64,000 nucleotides of DNA, from contig CP136066.1 of NCBI GenBank assembly GCA_032622095.1, positions 174,469,164 to 174,533,163 on the forward strand. Reading direction: 5' to 3'. This DNA is from Siphonodentalium dalli. Lineage: Eukaryota > Mollusca > Scaphopoda > Gadilida > Siphonodentaliidae. Position 1 is the stretch's first letter. Every line of letters starts with the position of its first letter. Positions 48,593-60,580 of this stretch are shown piece after piece. The translations under genes and the position numbers were made by a program. Below the pieces are notes generated by a model. It saw only the letters and a list, made by a program, of their open reading frames with translations. It was not told where the DNA came from and ran no database searches.

Positions 48593-49679
48593 GACGATGA
48601 TAATGATGACGCCGACGACGAACACCGCTCTTATAGAACTGCACTCCAATTGGATTAATGCTGTTGAGCAATGGTTGGTAACTTATTGCTTAGTGTTTAG
48701 CTTTGCTTCAGTCGCTATGCCTTGTGGGGACGTTGTGAGCTTTATTACACAGTGAAGGAACAAAACCACACAGAGGGTTCAAATGTGCCATGAAACCACG
48801 CCATTACACGTAAAAAAAAAAATTAAAAAAAACCCGTATAAGCAACTGACAAATCCATGCAGATACAAGAAACGTATTGCCATTCCAAACCATAGCTCAT
48901 ATATCCGCCCTTATCAGAAGTAGAAACAGCTTTGCATTGTTGCATGGGTGCGGCTTAGATATGGCGGTCTACTGCTTGATATGGTACTTACAGTGTGGGC
49001 TAACGAGCCCACTTATCATTGGAAGGGTAAAAACTATATAACTGAATTGGCTAAACTTGCGCAAATTCTCACAACCCAGATGAACCCGGACACAGAAAAT
49101 AATGTCGTCTGTCTTCAATGAAGGTCAGACAGCGTATGTGATTCTAGGGAATAACTCATGTCGGTGTGAACAAAGACGTTTCAAACCCACGTTTTGTGAA
49201 ATAAAATTATTGTTTGAACACAGAGCGCGGACCATTATCTCGATTCCAACGCTTAGTTTGTTGTACCCCGTGTAGCCTGGTGTTCCTCCAGTATGACACC
49301 AAAGCAGACGGCATTTGTGCAGATTTAAACTAAACATAACATAAAACATGATACAAAGTTAAACTTGAATGAAATATGTCCGAAGATATATGAATAAAAT
49401 GACTAGTTATCAATAAGCTGTATAACTTTTATTTTCTTTAGAATTTTTTGGCAAATGTTTGCCCACCAATATCATGTACGTGACGTATACAATGATCACG
49501 TCGACGGGCCCTTATCAAACAATGACATCAGCCGAAGAAAGATAGCACCCAACGACAGCAGGTAAGCCCCCTTTCTTTCTTATTTAAAGGGCCTCATAAT
49601 GTTCAAATCTCATGAACGCAAGTTATCGTTTTCGCGACATCTCGGCGAAAAAAATGTCGATTTTTTTTTAATTCGACTA
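48593..49679. other. Intergenic, no gene seen
   Basis: No exon-like frame or shared repeat except GGGCCTCATAATG text near 49590. Confidence 0.4.
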
Positions 49680-50033
49680 TTAAAGGGGTACCGTACACAT
49701 TTATGGGACATTCTACTTTTATATTCTTCAACAGAATATATGCAACAAATGAATGAATTTGAGCATGGCTTAGTGCAAAATACACTCATGTGCTCTATGT
49801 AAGATGCGAACAATATGGTAATTATAATAAAAATGAACAAATGGCTGGCCAGGCTGGAGTAATAAATTCATTTTCATTATAATTACCATGTTGTTTGCAT
49901 CGTTCATAGAGCACATGAGTGTATTTTGCACTAATCCATGGCTCAAATTCATTCATGTGTTGCATATATTCTGTTGAGTATAAAAGGAGATGGTTCCATA
50001 AATGGGCGGATTTAGTGTACAGTACCCCTTTAA
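49680..50033. mobile_element. TTAA foldback element, AGGGGTACCGTACAC termini
   Basis: TTAA at 49680 and 50030; ends AGGGGTACCGTACACATTTA and TTTAGTGTACAGTACCCCT. Long complementary arms (TTCAACAGAATATATGCAAC, TTTGCACTAATCCATGGCTC) leave a small loop with GCTGGCCAGGCTGG. The right TTAA is shared with the next element. A relic right end is at 13859. Confidence 0.85.
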
Positions 50034-50234
50034 CCATTTCTTTACTAAATGGATTATCATATACCGAGTTATAAAAGTATATATTGGAATGGTCTAATAT
50101 TCATTTAGAGGGGTGTTCATGAACAATGAGCAGACGACAGACAGACAGAAATTAATACAAGTGCAGAAGGATTCTTATTCGTTGGTGGGAAATGGGATAG
50201 TAAGTTGATTGACTTGAAACATATTTTATTTGGT
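50030..50234 (+). mobile_element. ACTAAATGGATTCTC family MITE between two TTAA elements
   Basis: Starts at the shared TTAA with CCATTTCTTTACTAAATGG and continues with TTGGAATGGTCTAATATTCA. Its right end is lost or replaced where the following palindrome element begins at TTAT 50235. Confidence 0.65.
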
Positions 50235-50627
50235 TTATCCCTTTACCCAACAAACCGGCCAAAACCGGCCAAATAAATCTTCAACTGCCATTTTATAAAA
50301 TATCTTCGGTCTGTCTCAATAGAACCATACAAATATGGATATCATTGGAACCGGCTCCTTGACCACATTGTGATAGTTACAGTTATGCCCTGTGCCAATG
50401 CATTCTCTTATATATGCGAGTCGACCATAGGTCGCCTCGCATATATAAGAGAATGCATTGGCCTAAAAAAAACTTTTTACCATTTTTTCTTACATTCTTT
50501 AACAATTTTATAATTTTTAATGTGTTAAGCCAATGCATTCTCTTATATATGCGAGGCGACCTATGGTCGACTCGCATATATAAGAGAATGCATTGGCACA
50601 GGGCCCTTCTGTTGGGTAAAGGGTTAA
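50235..50627 (-). mobile_element. TTAA-flanked element with two 69-bp palindromes (Pal-1), copy 2
   Basis: TTAT at 50235 (mutated TTAA) and TTAA at 50624; ends CCCTTTACCCAACAAACC and GGGCCCTTCTGTTGGGTAAA. Palindromes at 50394-50462 and 50529-50597, both essentially perfect. Reverse orientation relative to 10616. Confidence 0.87.
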
Positions 50628-52982
50628 ACAATATTGTATTTCTTCCCAAAATTATATAATTATAAAACATGAGACATGTATGAATAGAAGACTAGAAGGG
50701 AGGAAGAGGATTTGACAACAAGCATCAGATGCTTATATAGAGCCATCTCCTCAGAAAAGAATAGATTACATAGTGGTAAGTGAGAAGTGGAAGTCAAGAT
50801 TAAGTACGAGGAAGAGACACAGAGCATGATGAGAAGATTAATGAACTGATGGATTACAGTTGGATGAGAACAGAGGGGAAAAAGCAATTAGCACATATAT
50901 TTACATTGACCACTTCCCTTATGCATGATATTGTTTTACATAGGAAAATTAAAACTATGTGTCGAGTGGAGTCACTAGTTTGCCAGTACCTTTATATGGC
51001 TTTTTGTTTTTGTTTTTTGTGTAGCATCGAGTTACTGAAATTGTTACCACATTGTTAGCTATATATATCATTTATAGCTATATCATTTTTGATTTGTGTC
51101 TCTGAAGATTATCAAATGCGAGCAGCTACTTATTGTGAATATCCGAAATACATATTTTATTTGATAATATACAAAAGGGATTGGGGTACACGTTTTTACA
51201 ACTTATGAAACCCATCTCCCGATACAATAGTAACATACATTGTAATCAAGATGACGATATGAACGTATTTACAGGATGATCAGTTTTGTATATCAATATA
51301 ATTTGTATTGCCTTCCAGAGGTTGTGGAGATTTGTGTTTAAAACAATGTGGCTACATTATTAATATTTGGCACGATAAGCGAGTGCTAATATAATCTATT
51401 GTTGTATGTTCTGAGGTTTAAAAAAAGTAATAGTATATAAACAGTCACGTACTCGATTTTGGCTTTTTGTAGCGCTCTGGAAGACAGTACTGATAATTAG
51501 TAAGAAGGTGCATGTTTGTGGGGGAGGTTGGTCCATTTTTGAGATAACTGCCACATAAAAAATTTAAATTCCGGAAGCACTTTTAAGTGTATTCAAAAGT
51601 AATATACATATGTATACACATACATACATATATACATACATATATAGAGTAGTTTGTTGAACTTAAATCTAAATATTTCCTTTGGGAACGAGTCGACAAT
51701 GAGTATTTACTAAAACAAAGGATCAAATATGCGAACAATTGGCTTAATTTCGGGAAGTAAATAATTTGATTTAAAATCGGATGGGTCATCTTTAATCACT
51801 CTTTATTCGTTTGTTTATTATTTTTCAGACTGTATGATGCATGTATATGAATATAGCATATAGTTAACAGCCTATAACTCTATATATCACAGGAACACAA
51901 CAAAAGCAAATCAGTCTACATTTGTATGACTAATTTTAATCCCGGCGAAGACTTTATCCCTCTGCAATTCCATTGTTGGCTTATTATGTTACAAAAAATT
52001 AATCCATATTGTATACTTAAATCGAAATTCAAATAGGTTCATTATGAATCGATTGTCAATGGAGCAGACATGGCATTTAGCCAAAGCACAAGCCGAATTA
52101 CACAAGCCGATTTACACAAGCCGGTTTACCGGATTATGGAATAAGTATACCTTGCCCTTCCTTTTTGCTGCGTTGCCATCTAATTGGTATAATTAGTGGC
52201 ATTTCTCCCTCTCTTTAATTATCACAAAAACTCTCCTCTTTGTAACTTCTTTCACAATGGGATTGGTACACCTGTTTTTTTGGCAACTTAATAAAACCCT
52301 TCCCCGAAACAATCGTTTCAGTTTCATTCATATATGTATATCCCTAAATTCTCCGTTCCCAACACTTCACGCGGACTCTGCATTGTGGTTCATGGCATAT
52401 ATAATGAGACGATTTATAGTGATCCATGCATATAGGGAAAGTAACCGGATTCGTGTATCTGGGCAAGTTTTCCAGTTGCTTTCCGAGGGTCAGTGTTCGC
52501 TACAGTACGATGTATAGTGATTTCTCTGAGAAATTAACCCTCTGTGCGGTTATTCATTCCTCCACCCATTAAACTGAAAATATCACGGTATCGTATAACG
52601 CGTGAAACTACGATAAACCCCTATAAAACCAAACCAACACTTGACTCCCACACAGTGTGGCTTATAGACAGATTACATGAACGTATACCATCATGTAAAC
52701 CATACTGGAGTTACATATATTATTGAATTGTAGCCAGGTTTATATAATAAGTTCTCGCAATTTTAATTAATTGTTTATTCTTATACGCCATGTGTACATG
52801 TAAAGAATAACATAGAAGAAAACACAAATTATCAACAAGATGAGACTCCATGCCAGCATCGAAATACTATAATATTCTATGTGATTTGGATTTATATTGG
52901 TTGCCAGAACATGTCCTCCAGACGGGTCCTGTCATGTAAATGTTGTCATATAGTTCAACTTGTATCTGTAGATGTGTGAACT
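50628..52982. other. Intergenic, no gene seen
   Basis: 2.3 kb without a repeat shared in the window or an exon-like frame; a (TATG/TACA) microsatellite at 51600-51645 only. Confidence 0.5.
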
Positions 52983-53383
52983 TTAACCCTTTACCCAACA
53001 AACCGGCCAAAAACGCCCAAATAAAGCTGCAACAGCCTAAATTATCTTGGGTCTGTCTCAATAAAACCATACAAATATGGATATCATTGGAACCGGCTCC
53101 TTGACCACATTGTGATAGTTACAGTTATGCCCTGTGCCAATGCATTCTCTTATATATGCGAGTCGACCATAGGTCGCCTCGCATATATAAGAGAATGCAT
53201 TGGCCTAAAAAAAATCTTGTTTTTAACACTTTTTACCATTTTTTCTTACATTCTTTAACAATTTTATAATTTTTAATGTGTTAAGCCAATGCATTCTCTT
53301 ATATATGCGAGGCGACCTATGGTCGACTCGCATATATAAGAGAATGCATTGGCACAGGGCCCTTCTGTTGGGTAAAGGGTTAA
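52983..53383 (-). mobile_element. TTAA-flanked element with two 69-bp palindromes (Pal-1), copy 3
   Basis: TTAA at 52983 and 53380; ends CCCTTTACCCAACAAACC and CTTCTGTTGGGTAAAGGG. Palindromes at 53136-53204 and 53285-53353. Nearly identical to the copy at 50235, including the text CAATGATATCCATATT-side sequence, so one of the two is recent. Confidence 0.9.
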
Positions 53384-53588
53384 AGTATGATGTTTTATTC
53401 CCCTGTTGGCTTGATTGTCATGCTGGAAATTTACAACATAAAAATACATAGAAACAGATAGAAAGCATTATATTTTCCAATGAAACATTTTACCCCCTTT
53501 CCATACAATCGCTACAAATGTTTGACAATCAGGTGAATATATTCGAACGCACTAAGGTGGGAACTCTGTAAGTAAAGGTATTGACTTA

Positions 53589-54018
53589 GGGTACGTTCAT
53601 ACACTGGCAAGTTTGCACTGCATGGTTTGCAGGCATTTTGTCGTATAGAAAACGATATGGTGCCAGAACTAAAACAAGCATACAAGTTGCAACTGTACCA
53701 CAGCTATATAACTATACGTGCGAAATAAAATCGCTGTAGTTCCACCTATATATATATAGCGATGCCACCTGAATTTGCCTGTAAATATAGCATGCAATTA
53801 TCTCGCAAGAATCAATCATGCAGGTATTTGAAGGCAAATTACAGTAGCACCGTTACAAATGGAACTACATCAATTTTACTTCTCATGTCGTTCACTTTTG
53901 TAAAGATGCATGTTATGTGCATGTTTCCGTTCATATTCTGGCACCATGTGCATGGTTTTCTATGACGAAATTCCCACAAATACATACCGTGCAAACTTGC
54001 CAGCGTATGAACGTATCC
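53589..54018. mobile_element. TTA-flanked inverted-repeat element, GGGTACGTTCATAC termini
   Basis: TTA on both sides (53586-53588, 54019-54021). Left GGGTACGTTCATACACTGGC and AAGTTTGCA are mirrored by TGCAAACTTGCCAGCGTATG and AACGTATCC; internally GTCGTATAGAAAACGATATG pairs with GTTTTCTATGACGA. A 3-bp TTA duplication suits PIF/Harbinger. Confidence 0.78.
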
Positions 54019-54077
54019 TTACAGTATGTTTACTTTTGTTTATTTCGTGGGATTCTCTTTCATATGTCAGCCCTAAT

Positions 54078-54280
54078 TTAACAATTTTTATACTAAATAG
54101 TTTCTCCCCAGTCAGTTAAAACGTGTACATAATCGGAAAGGTCTATTATTCAGGGGTGTTGCTGTGATAAAAACAGACGACATATAAATAATAGCGCAGA
54201 AGTCCCCTTTATTATCTGATCATTTCCTATATATGGGATAACTATTCATCAATAATGCTTTAGTATATAGAAAGGGTTAA
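54078..54280 (+). mobile_element. TTAA MITE, ACTAAATGGATTCTC family, diverged copy
   Basis: TTAA at 54078 and 54277; ends CAATTTTTATACTAAATAG and TTTAGTATATAGAAAGGG, with AAAGGTCTATTATTCAGGGG inside. Confidence 0.75.
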
Positions 54281-54375
54281 AATGAAAACGCAATATATAC
54301 AGGCAGGTGTAGTTATTCATTATATATACTGTTCAGGTGTAGCACCCATTTATTAATATAATATGGGGCCTAGAT

Positions 54376-54850
54376 GCGTTTTTCATCGGTGCATGAGAAT
54401 ACTCTGTTATGCTGTAAATGGGCAATACAATATATAAAACGCCTATATATACGTCTAAATTGAGACTGACTGCATAATCTTATCGAGTTCAAAATTATCT
54501 TAAATTGTTGCGCACATTTGTTTATATAATTCAGTATATAGTTGCGTTTTTCATTGGGGTATGATAACACAGCTGTGATGTAAATGGGCACTAACATTTG
54601 TAGAACGCCTGCATAAGTCTAACTTGAGGCACATTCCGATCAAATCAAATGCAATCTTATGGACTAACATTTTATCTTTACGTGCTGCACGCATTTGTTT
54701 ATATAATTTAGTATATAGTTGCGTTTTTCATTGATTCGTGAGAATAACCATGCGATGTAAATGGGCACTAACTTTTATAAAACGCATATAACTTTCACTT
54801 CAGGCACACTTCGATCAAATCAAACGCATTGTTCTATATGGAGTTCAAAT
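54376..54850 (+). repeat. Tandem repeat, 168-177-bp unit, three copies
   Basis: Units start GCGTTTTTCAT at 54376, 54544 and 54721 and share GATGTAAATGGGCACTAAC, AAAACGC, CTTGAGGCACA-TCCGATC, GCATTTGTTTATATAATT and AGTATATAGTT. Confidence 0.85.
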
Positions 54851-55169
54851 TCGTCCATATGCCCTCGGGACATGTTATAACTTGGGGAGGTCGGACTGGG
54901 GTCCTCATATAGTCGGTTATATATACTAATTACTTTGACCATTGGACGCCGGGTGGATCTTTATCGTGTTCGGGTGTCCATTATAACTTCTTTCATTTTG
55001 CTCGAGGATAGCTTTCACTAGACCGTTATATATCATTTTGGTATTAGGATGAACATAATATCACACAATGGAGACATTATTATCTAATGATACCAATTGA
55101 TTACCATCTGTATTCGGCCCAAACTGCTACAGCACGACCCATGTTTTGGACTATAAGGGTAGTTTGAAA

Positions 55170-55510
55170 TTCGGTTTACATATTGCACTCTTTGCCCTGT
55201 TGGTCGTCATATAACTTAGCAATTAACATATCCTCGTGAAAAATAGGTTCATATTGGACTGATTTGATTCTGAAATAAGCCCGTTTAATGGCGCGGGCAT
55301 CAGTGAAACACATTATAAAGAGCGTGAATATGGTAGTCGTGACGAAGAAAAAGGGTAGATCAAACAATGCCAATATGGGCTTATTTCGTATGGAAATAGT
55401 CTCATATTGGACTGTTTTAAAAGCCGCGTTTTAGGTTCATATAGAGCCTAATTCATATACAAATAATGCCGATATGGGCTTATTTTAGTTTTTGAAATAT
55501 GCTTAATAAA
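55170..55510 (-). repeat. Inverted duplicate of 60070-60420
   Basis: The reverse complement shares, in order, GCCCATATTGGCATT, ACGCTCTTTATAATGTG, TTTCACTG, CCCGCGCCATTTAACGG (variant) and GTCCAATATGA with 60070-60420, about 5 kb away. Within each copy CGTATGG/ATATTGG words are tandem-like. Confidence 0.65.
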
Positions 55511-55672
55511 TATGAGCTTAATTTCAGGATAACAGACTGAACTTAGTGACCATTCCAATTCAAGAAACCAAATGGTCGTCCAGTCCATCTGTTCTGATAT
55601 CAATACAATTTCATGTAATTATATTATACCTCACATTGATTTTGATATCAATACCATCACAGTTAACTCTTT

Positions 55673-55855
55673 CTATGCTAATTATTAAGCACCATTGACA
55701 AGTAGTTATCCCATAGGAAAATTATGTTAAGATAATAAGTTCAACAAACGACTTATTTATCTGGCGTCTGTTTATTTCACCTGTACATCAATAATATACC
55801 ATTCCGATGTACACTTTTTGACTTACTGTGAGAATCCATTTAGTATAGAGGGTGG
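55673..55855 (-). mobile_element. ACTAAATGGATTCTC family MITE, reverse copy
   Basis: TTAA at 55673 followed by CTCTTTCTATGCTAATTATT; right end GAGAATCCATTTAGTATAGA, TTAA lost. Contains TAATAAGTTCAACAAACGAC. Confidence 0.65.
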
Positions 55856-57487
55856 AGCTCACCAAGATGAGTAACCAACGGTACGGGGATCTTTCGGAAT
55901 GGGATGGGGTGTCCACCCGAAATCTTGAACATAAATACAATCGAAATTGTTGATTCCTTACTCTTGATTTATATATAATAGTAATGTTATTTCTTTAATC
56001 AGAGCAATATAGTAAATACATTAAGATATTTCACCCAAATCGCTTGGAATGTAAATCATTGGACTGCAATCTTTCACATGACAAAAATGTTCAACATGCA
56101 GATGGAAATAGCATGCCTAAAACAACAGCGGTTAGAAAATTCAGTTGAATTTCAACACTTTCTATCAATTTATTTTTCAGATACATGTATATAAGGACTC
56201 CTGCATGCATGGAGAAACATTTCCAACCTTATGATATGTGCAGCGTTTCATTGAACTGTTCAAAAGGTTAGAACAATTAAGTGAACACCTTTAATATTTC
56301 AACCCCAAAATGGCGGATTGATGAGGTGCGTACACATCGAAGAGGTTGCAACTAGCAGTCTGAAATTGGACACACAATGAAGACCCCCTATATACACGCC
56401 CTTGAAAATGAATAGTGAATCACACCCTCCCGTGAATCTCCACTAAAAAAATACAAATATACACTATGCCAGAGTCAATGGTATTTTTTTTTAATTCTCC
56501 CAGGGCCTGTGTAGTAAAAAGGTCGATTAAAGGAGGAAAATAAGTCAAAATCTATAGCAATGCAGAGGAGAGGGTTGTGGTTCGGAACCAGACATTCGTG
56601 TGCGAAAATAGGGCCGATTTAGTAGCTTCTAAAGACTCCACAAGCACATACAAAATACGTAAACAAGCATATGCTCTTTAATATTCGCTGTTAATGGGCA
56701 GGGATACAACAAAAGTTCTTTATCACATGTGATCTTTTAAGCTTTTGGGCGCCAGACCAAAATTCAATCCATGGTACATGTAACATTAACTCGTATGAAA
56801 GTCGACATATGACAGTTTCTGCATGCCCAACAATACCTCCCATTACAGCTTCGATCTAATTATTTTCTGATAGTGATAGTATAGTGTTACTATGTCAAAT
56901 CTGTTTAAGACTTCTTGGCTATATGTATACTTTCAACTCCTAAGAGCAATGAGCTGAACGCTCTTTATTTTTTATCATAACAAGAGGAAATAACAATAAA
57001 CGCTCTTTTTTAATACAAGGAAAGGTAACTTGCGTTTTACTTTTGCCGCGACAATTGCTACCACTTCGGAGAGTCTAAGACCTAAGTGAATATTTAGGGT
57101 TCAGGGTGACCACAATCTCGGTAATAGATGTTGAAGTTTGATAGTCCAGAAGATTGTGATATTTTCGAGGATCTAAGTCGTCGCAAAATCTCTCAGTCGG
57201 TGTCAATAATTTTGAAATGCAGGAAAAACAATCGGCATTCAGGTCTCTACACTGAAGTGAAACACTAAATATTGGTTGGAAAAGATAAAATATGAGCCAG
57301 CTATATGTGCCTGAATTTTCCAACTCTTATTTCGAGAATGGAATTTCGAACTGTTGAATATTGCTGGAGTGGATTATAAATTCCACATAAATTACATGTC
57401 GCCGCGTCAAAACTATGTGTGTGCCGAGGTCCAGTTTCAGATCAGTTCAGAACGTTTGTGTTACTTCTGCGGGGAATTGTGTTTTTT
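55856..57487. other. Intergenic, no gene seen
   Basis: Contains a pair of AACGCTCTTT words at 56957 and 57000 and a short relic near 56290 (ACACCTTTAATATTTC). Nothing else is recognised. Confidence 0.45.
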
Positions 57488-58235
57488 ATGTCCACCGAAA
57501 AAAATTATTCGGAGGACTATTAAAATAGCCGATGTCCGTCCGTGCGTGCGTGCGTGTGATCATATCTGAACCAAATTTGGTATGTGAGTTTATCAGGCCT
57601 ATATACATATTCAAGTTCGAATATGGGTTTGCTCCGCCCATTTTTGCGAGAGTTGTGGCCCTTTTGCAACTTGGAATCCTTCCAATTTCTGGTTTCCGGA
57701 TGATAACTTCAGTTTGTGTGATCATATCTGAATCAAATTTAGTATGATAGTTTATCAGCTCACAATACAGGTCAAGTTCAAATATGGGTACAATCCGCCC
57801 ATTTGTGCTAGAGTTATGGCCCTTTTATTTTACTTAGAATCCTGTCAATTTCTGGTTTCCGGATGATAACTTTAGTTTGTGTGATCATATCTGAATCAAA
57901 TTTAGTATGATAGTTTATCAGCCCAAAATACAGGTCAGGTTCGAATATGGGTTTGCTCTGACCATTTTAGTGAGAGTTATGGCCCTTTGACGACTTAGAA
58001 TCCTGGTTTCCGGATGGTAACTTTAGTTTGTGTGATCATATCTGAATCAAATTTGGTATATGAGTTTATCAGCTCGAAATACAGATCAAGTTCGAATATG
58101 CATGGGTACGATCCACCCATTTTTGTCTGATTGCTTCGGATTTAGGGTCCTTCTTATTTTTTTCTCAGAAAAGCTGATGCCCCCAATGAAGCCACTTTTT
58201 CGGGGGATACTGTGGTCGGACGGCCTTTTATTTTT
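57488..58235 (+). repeat. GGTTTCCGGATGATAACTT repeat family, copy 3
   Basis: Starts TCCACCGAAAAAAATTATTC and GTCCGTCCGTGCGTGCGTGC, then four units of about 155-165 bp with GTGTGATCATATCTGAATCA, TAGTTTATCAGC, CAGGTCAAGTTC and GAGAGTTATGGCCCTTT; ends CGGGGGATACTGTGGTCGG. Units here are more alike than in the other copies. Confidence 0.78.
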
Positions 58236-58399
58236 GTTGAGGTGTATCTACATACCGACAGTTTGTGTGTGTGTGTATATATATTATATACCACCCTATT
58301 ACGTATACATAATTATTTTTTCTAGGTTCAAAGGAACTATGTGTACATCAACGTCACCCCCTCGATGTGGGCACATCCATGAGAACACTGCGGTGTGAC

Positions 58400-58690
58400 G
58401 AATTGTGTTTTATGCGAGTCATGACCTCGTTGGTCAGAAACCTGTATATCTGCTAAAGCCACTCACAAATCAAACCCACAAGTTTGTCCGGTAAATAATG
58501 ACGGAGAATGGTGTAGTCTGTCCGAATTAATCAGATTTCCGATTGTACCTTCAGTCAGCATTCAGTGAGTGTCTCATCTCTTTGAGATGACATGTCATCC
58601 GTACTGTAATTAAATGTGAAAATATAGCGGTGTTACCTGCCCAGCACATGACACCATCAAATTCACCTGGGCTCGCTGGGTTCATCCAAT
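58400..58690 (+). repeat. GAGTCATGACCTCG repeat, copy 1
   Basis: Shares with 59537-59905 and 62530-63450 the ordered text GAGTCATGACCTCG, GTCCGGTAAAT, GAATTAATCAGATTTCCG, TCAGTCAGCATTCAGTGA, GAGATGACATGTC and GTGAAAATATAGCGGTG. Confidence 0.75.
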
Positions 58691-59008
58691 ATATATGTTC
58701 AGTGATGTGCTCGTAAATTGTCCCACGGAACGAGCTTGAGGTCTAAAGTTGACGGACATGAGGAAAATGGTCAACTCTTATCTAAAAATACACACTAGTA
58801 GTTACAATACTGTATGATATACCCATAATTACATGTATATATAAATTAGTTATATAATTTTGTAATTTATATATTCACATCATGTAATATTCATCATTTA
58901 TTTAATCATCATTGTCCGTGCAACTGCACATTGATGTGTATTGCAGTAAATATCTTATGTCTTTGTACATTATGTTGTTGTTACGATAACTATAGTTGTT
59001 GTGGTAAC

Positions 59009-59536
59009 TTATAGGCACGGGCGGCGTTCGTTGCAGAAAAATTCATATTTGTTCAAATCGCCATCAACGGAAGGAATATTAAAATATATGTAGTTTTGTT
59101 CATATGCCAAACATAATCAGCGCGTAAATGGTATATTGTTGTCAAGACGGACGATGGTGTACGTAAACAAGGATCTTCTCGTGTTGCATGTGTTTTGCTT
59201 CTGTTTGCATAACACAGCGCAATTCTATTGGCTAATCACACACAAATGAGATAAACGCTCTTTATTATTTCCATATCAGGAAAACAGTAACAAACAACGC
59301 TCTTTATTATTACCATATCCGGATCTAAACAAAAGCCAGGTAACGTAACGTTTTTTGCCTTTGTCTACATAACAAAGGAAAAACATTTGACAATAACATA
59401 CTGTTTATGCCATCTTTCTGATTGGTATAAGAACAAGGTCTGTCTATATTTTACTATTATTTCTGTTTATGGTGGTTTTTTGACGGAGCTGAATATTTTA
59501 ACAGCATACCCACCACCAACGCCGCCATTTTTTTAA
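59009..59536. mobile_element. TTAA foldback element, AGGCACGGGCGGCG family, copy C
   Basis: TTAT at 59009 and TTAA at 59533. Left AGGCACGGGCGGCGTTCGTT; right CCACCACCAACGCCGCCATT. It carries the word pair AACGCTCTTTATT at 59254 and 59297. Inverse orientation to the copy at 61916. Confidence 0.75.
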
Positions 59537-59905
59537 TATAAATGTCCTATTGTTTTGAGCATGGAATTTCTAACTGTTTAAATTTTGTCTTAGGTTTGTG
59601 TGTTTGTAAATCCCCCCCCCCCCCCCCCCCCCCCCATACGTGGTCCGTGGTAACACTGTTGGGTGACAGAAAACTGAGACTGTTTAATGTGAGTCATGAC
59701 CTCGCTGGTTTAAAAAATCCGGTGTCATCTGAATATATGATTCGTCACCCCCAAAATTATGTCCGGTAAATGACAAAGGTGAATCGTGTGGTCGCTATGA
59801 ATTAATCAGATTTCCGCTTCTACCTTCAGTCAGCATTCAGTGATTGTCTCAACTCAAAGAGATGACATGTCTCCCGTGCTGTAATTACAGGTGAAAATAT
59901 AGCAA
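59537..59905 (+). repeat. GAGTCATGACCTCG repeat, copy 2
   Basis: Directly abuts the foldback element. Includes a 26-base poly-C run (59610-59635) and the shared text listed for copy 1, with TAATTACAGGTGAAAATATA near its end. Confidence 0.75.
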
Positions 59906-60069
59906 TTCAATTCAATCCAGTGTATTCTGATCGTCAAGATTATACATGATACATCTAGACAAATATATAATATGTCAATAAACTGGTACAAGTATGCATG
60001 TATATATTATATACGACATTACATAAATAGAGAAGGGGTGGTCGATACTCAGCCTGTTCTCTTGAAAAT

Positions 60070-60420
60070 AAGTCCACATTGAACGTATTTCAAAACTCCA
60101 AATACGCCGATATCGGCATTATTTGAATCTGAATTACGCTCCATATGAACGTAAATTTTGCAAGAAAACAGTCGTATATGAGCGTATCCATATCACAGAT
60201 AAGTCCGTATGGGGCGTATTTGATGCACTCCATACGAAATATGCCCATATTGGCATTATATAACCTAACTTTTTAATCGACACGATTTATAAGGCAAACG
60301 CTCTTTATAATGTGGTTTCACTGCGTCCCCGCGCCATTTAACGGAATAACGGGTATATACGCTCACTACGACAGCTATATGAATATTTACGTCCAATATG
60401 AAAATATTGCAGGAGGGTAT
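60070..60420 (+). repeat. Inverted duplicate of 55170-55510
   Basis: Contains ATATGCCCATATTGGCATTA, AACGCTCTTTATAATGTGGT and CCGCGCCATTTAACGG, in the order of the reverse complement of the other copy. Confidence 0.65.
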
Positions 60421-60439
60421 GTTGCGAAATTAGGTTGTT

Positions 60440-60580
60440 CACAGTTACTGGACATAAAGTCCCAAAAATAAGGGTTTAATCGAGTTTATAAATCGGCTCC
60501 TTATATTAGGATACCGAATTATAAACTCGATTAAACCAGATTAAACCCTTATTTTTGGGACTTTATGTCCAGTAACTGTG
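60440..60580. repeat. 141-bp foldback, CACAGTTACTGGACATAAAG arms
   Basis: CACAGTTACTGGACATAAAG, TCCCAAAAATAAGGGTTTAA and TCGAGTTTATAA are exactly mirrored on the right; the right arm has an extra 9-base duplication (ACCAGATTA). Loop about 30 bases. Confidence 0.85.
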
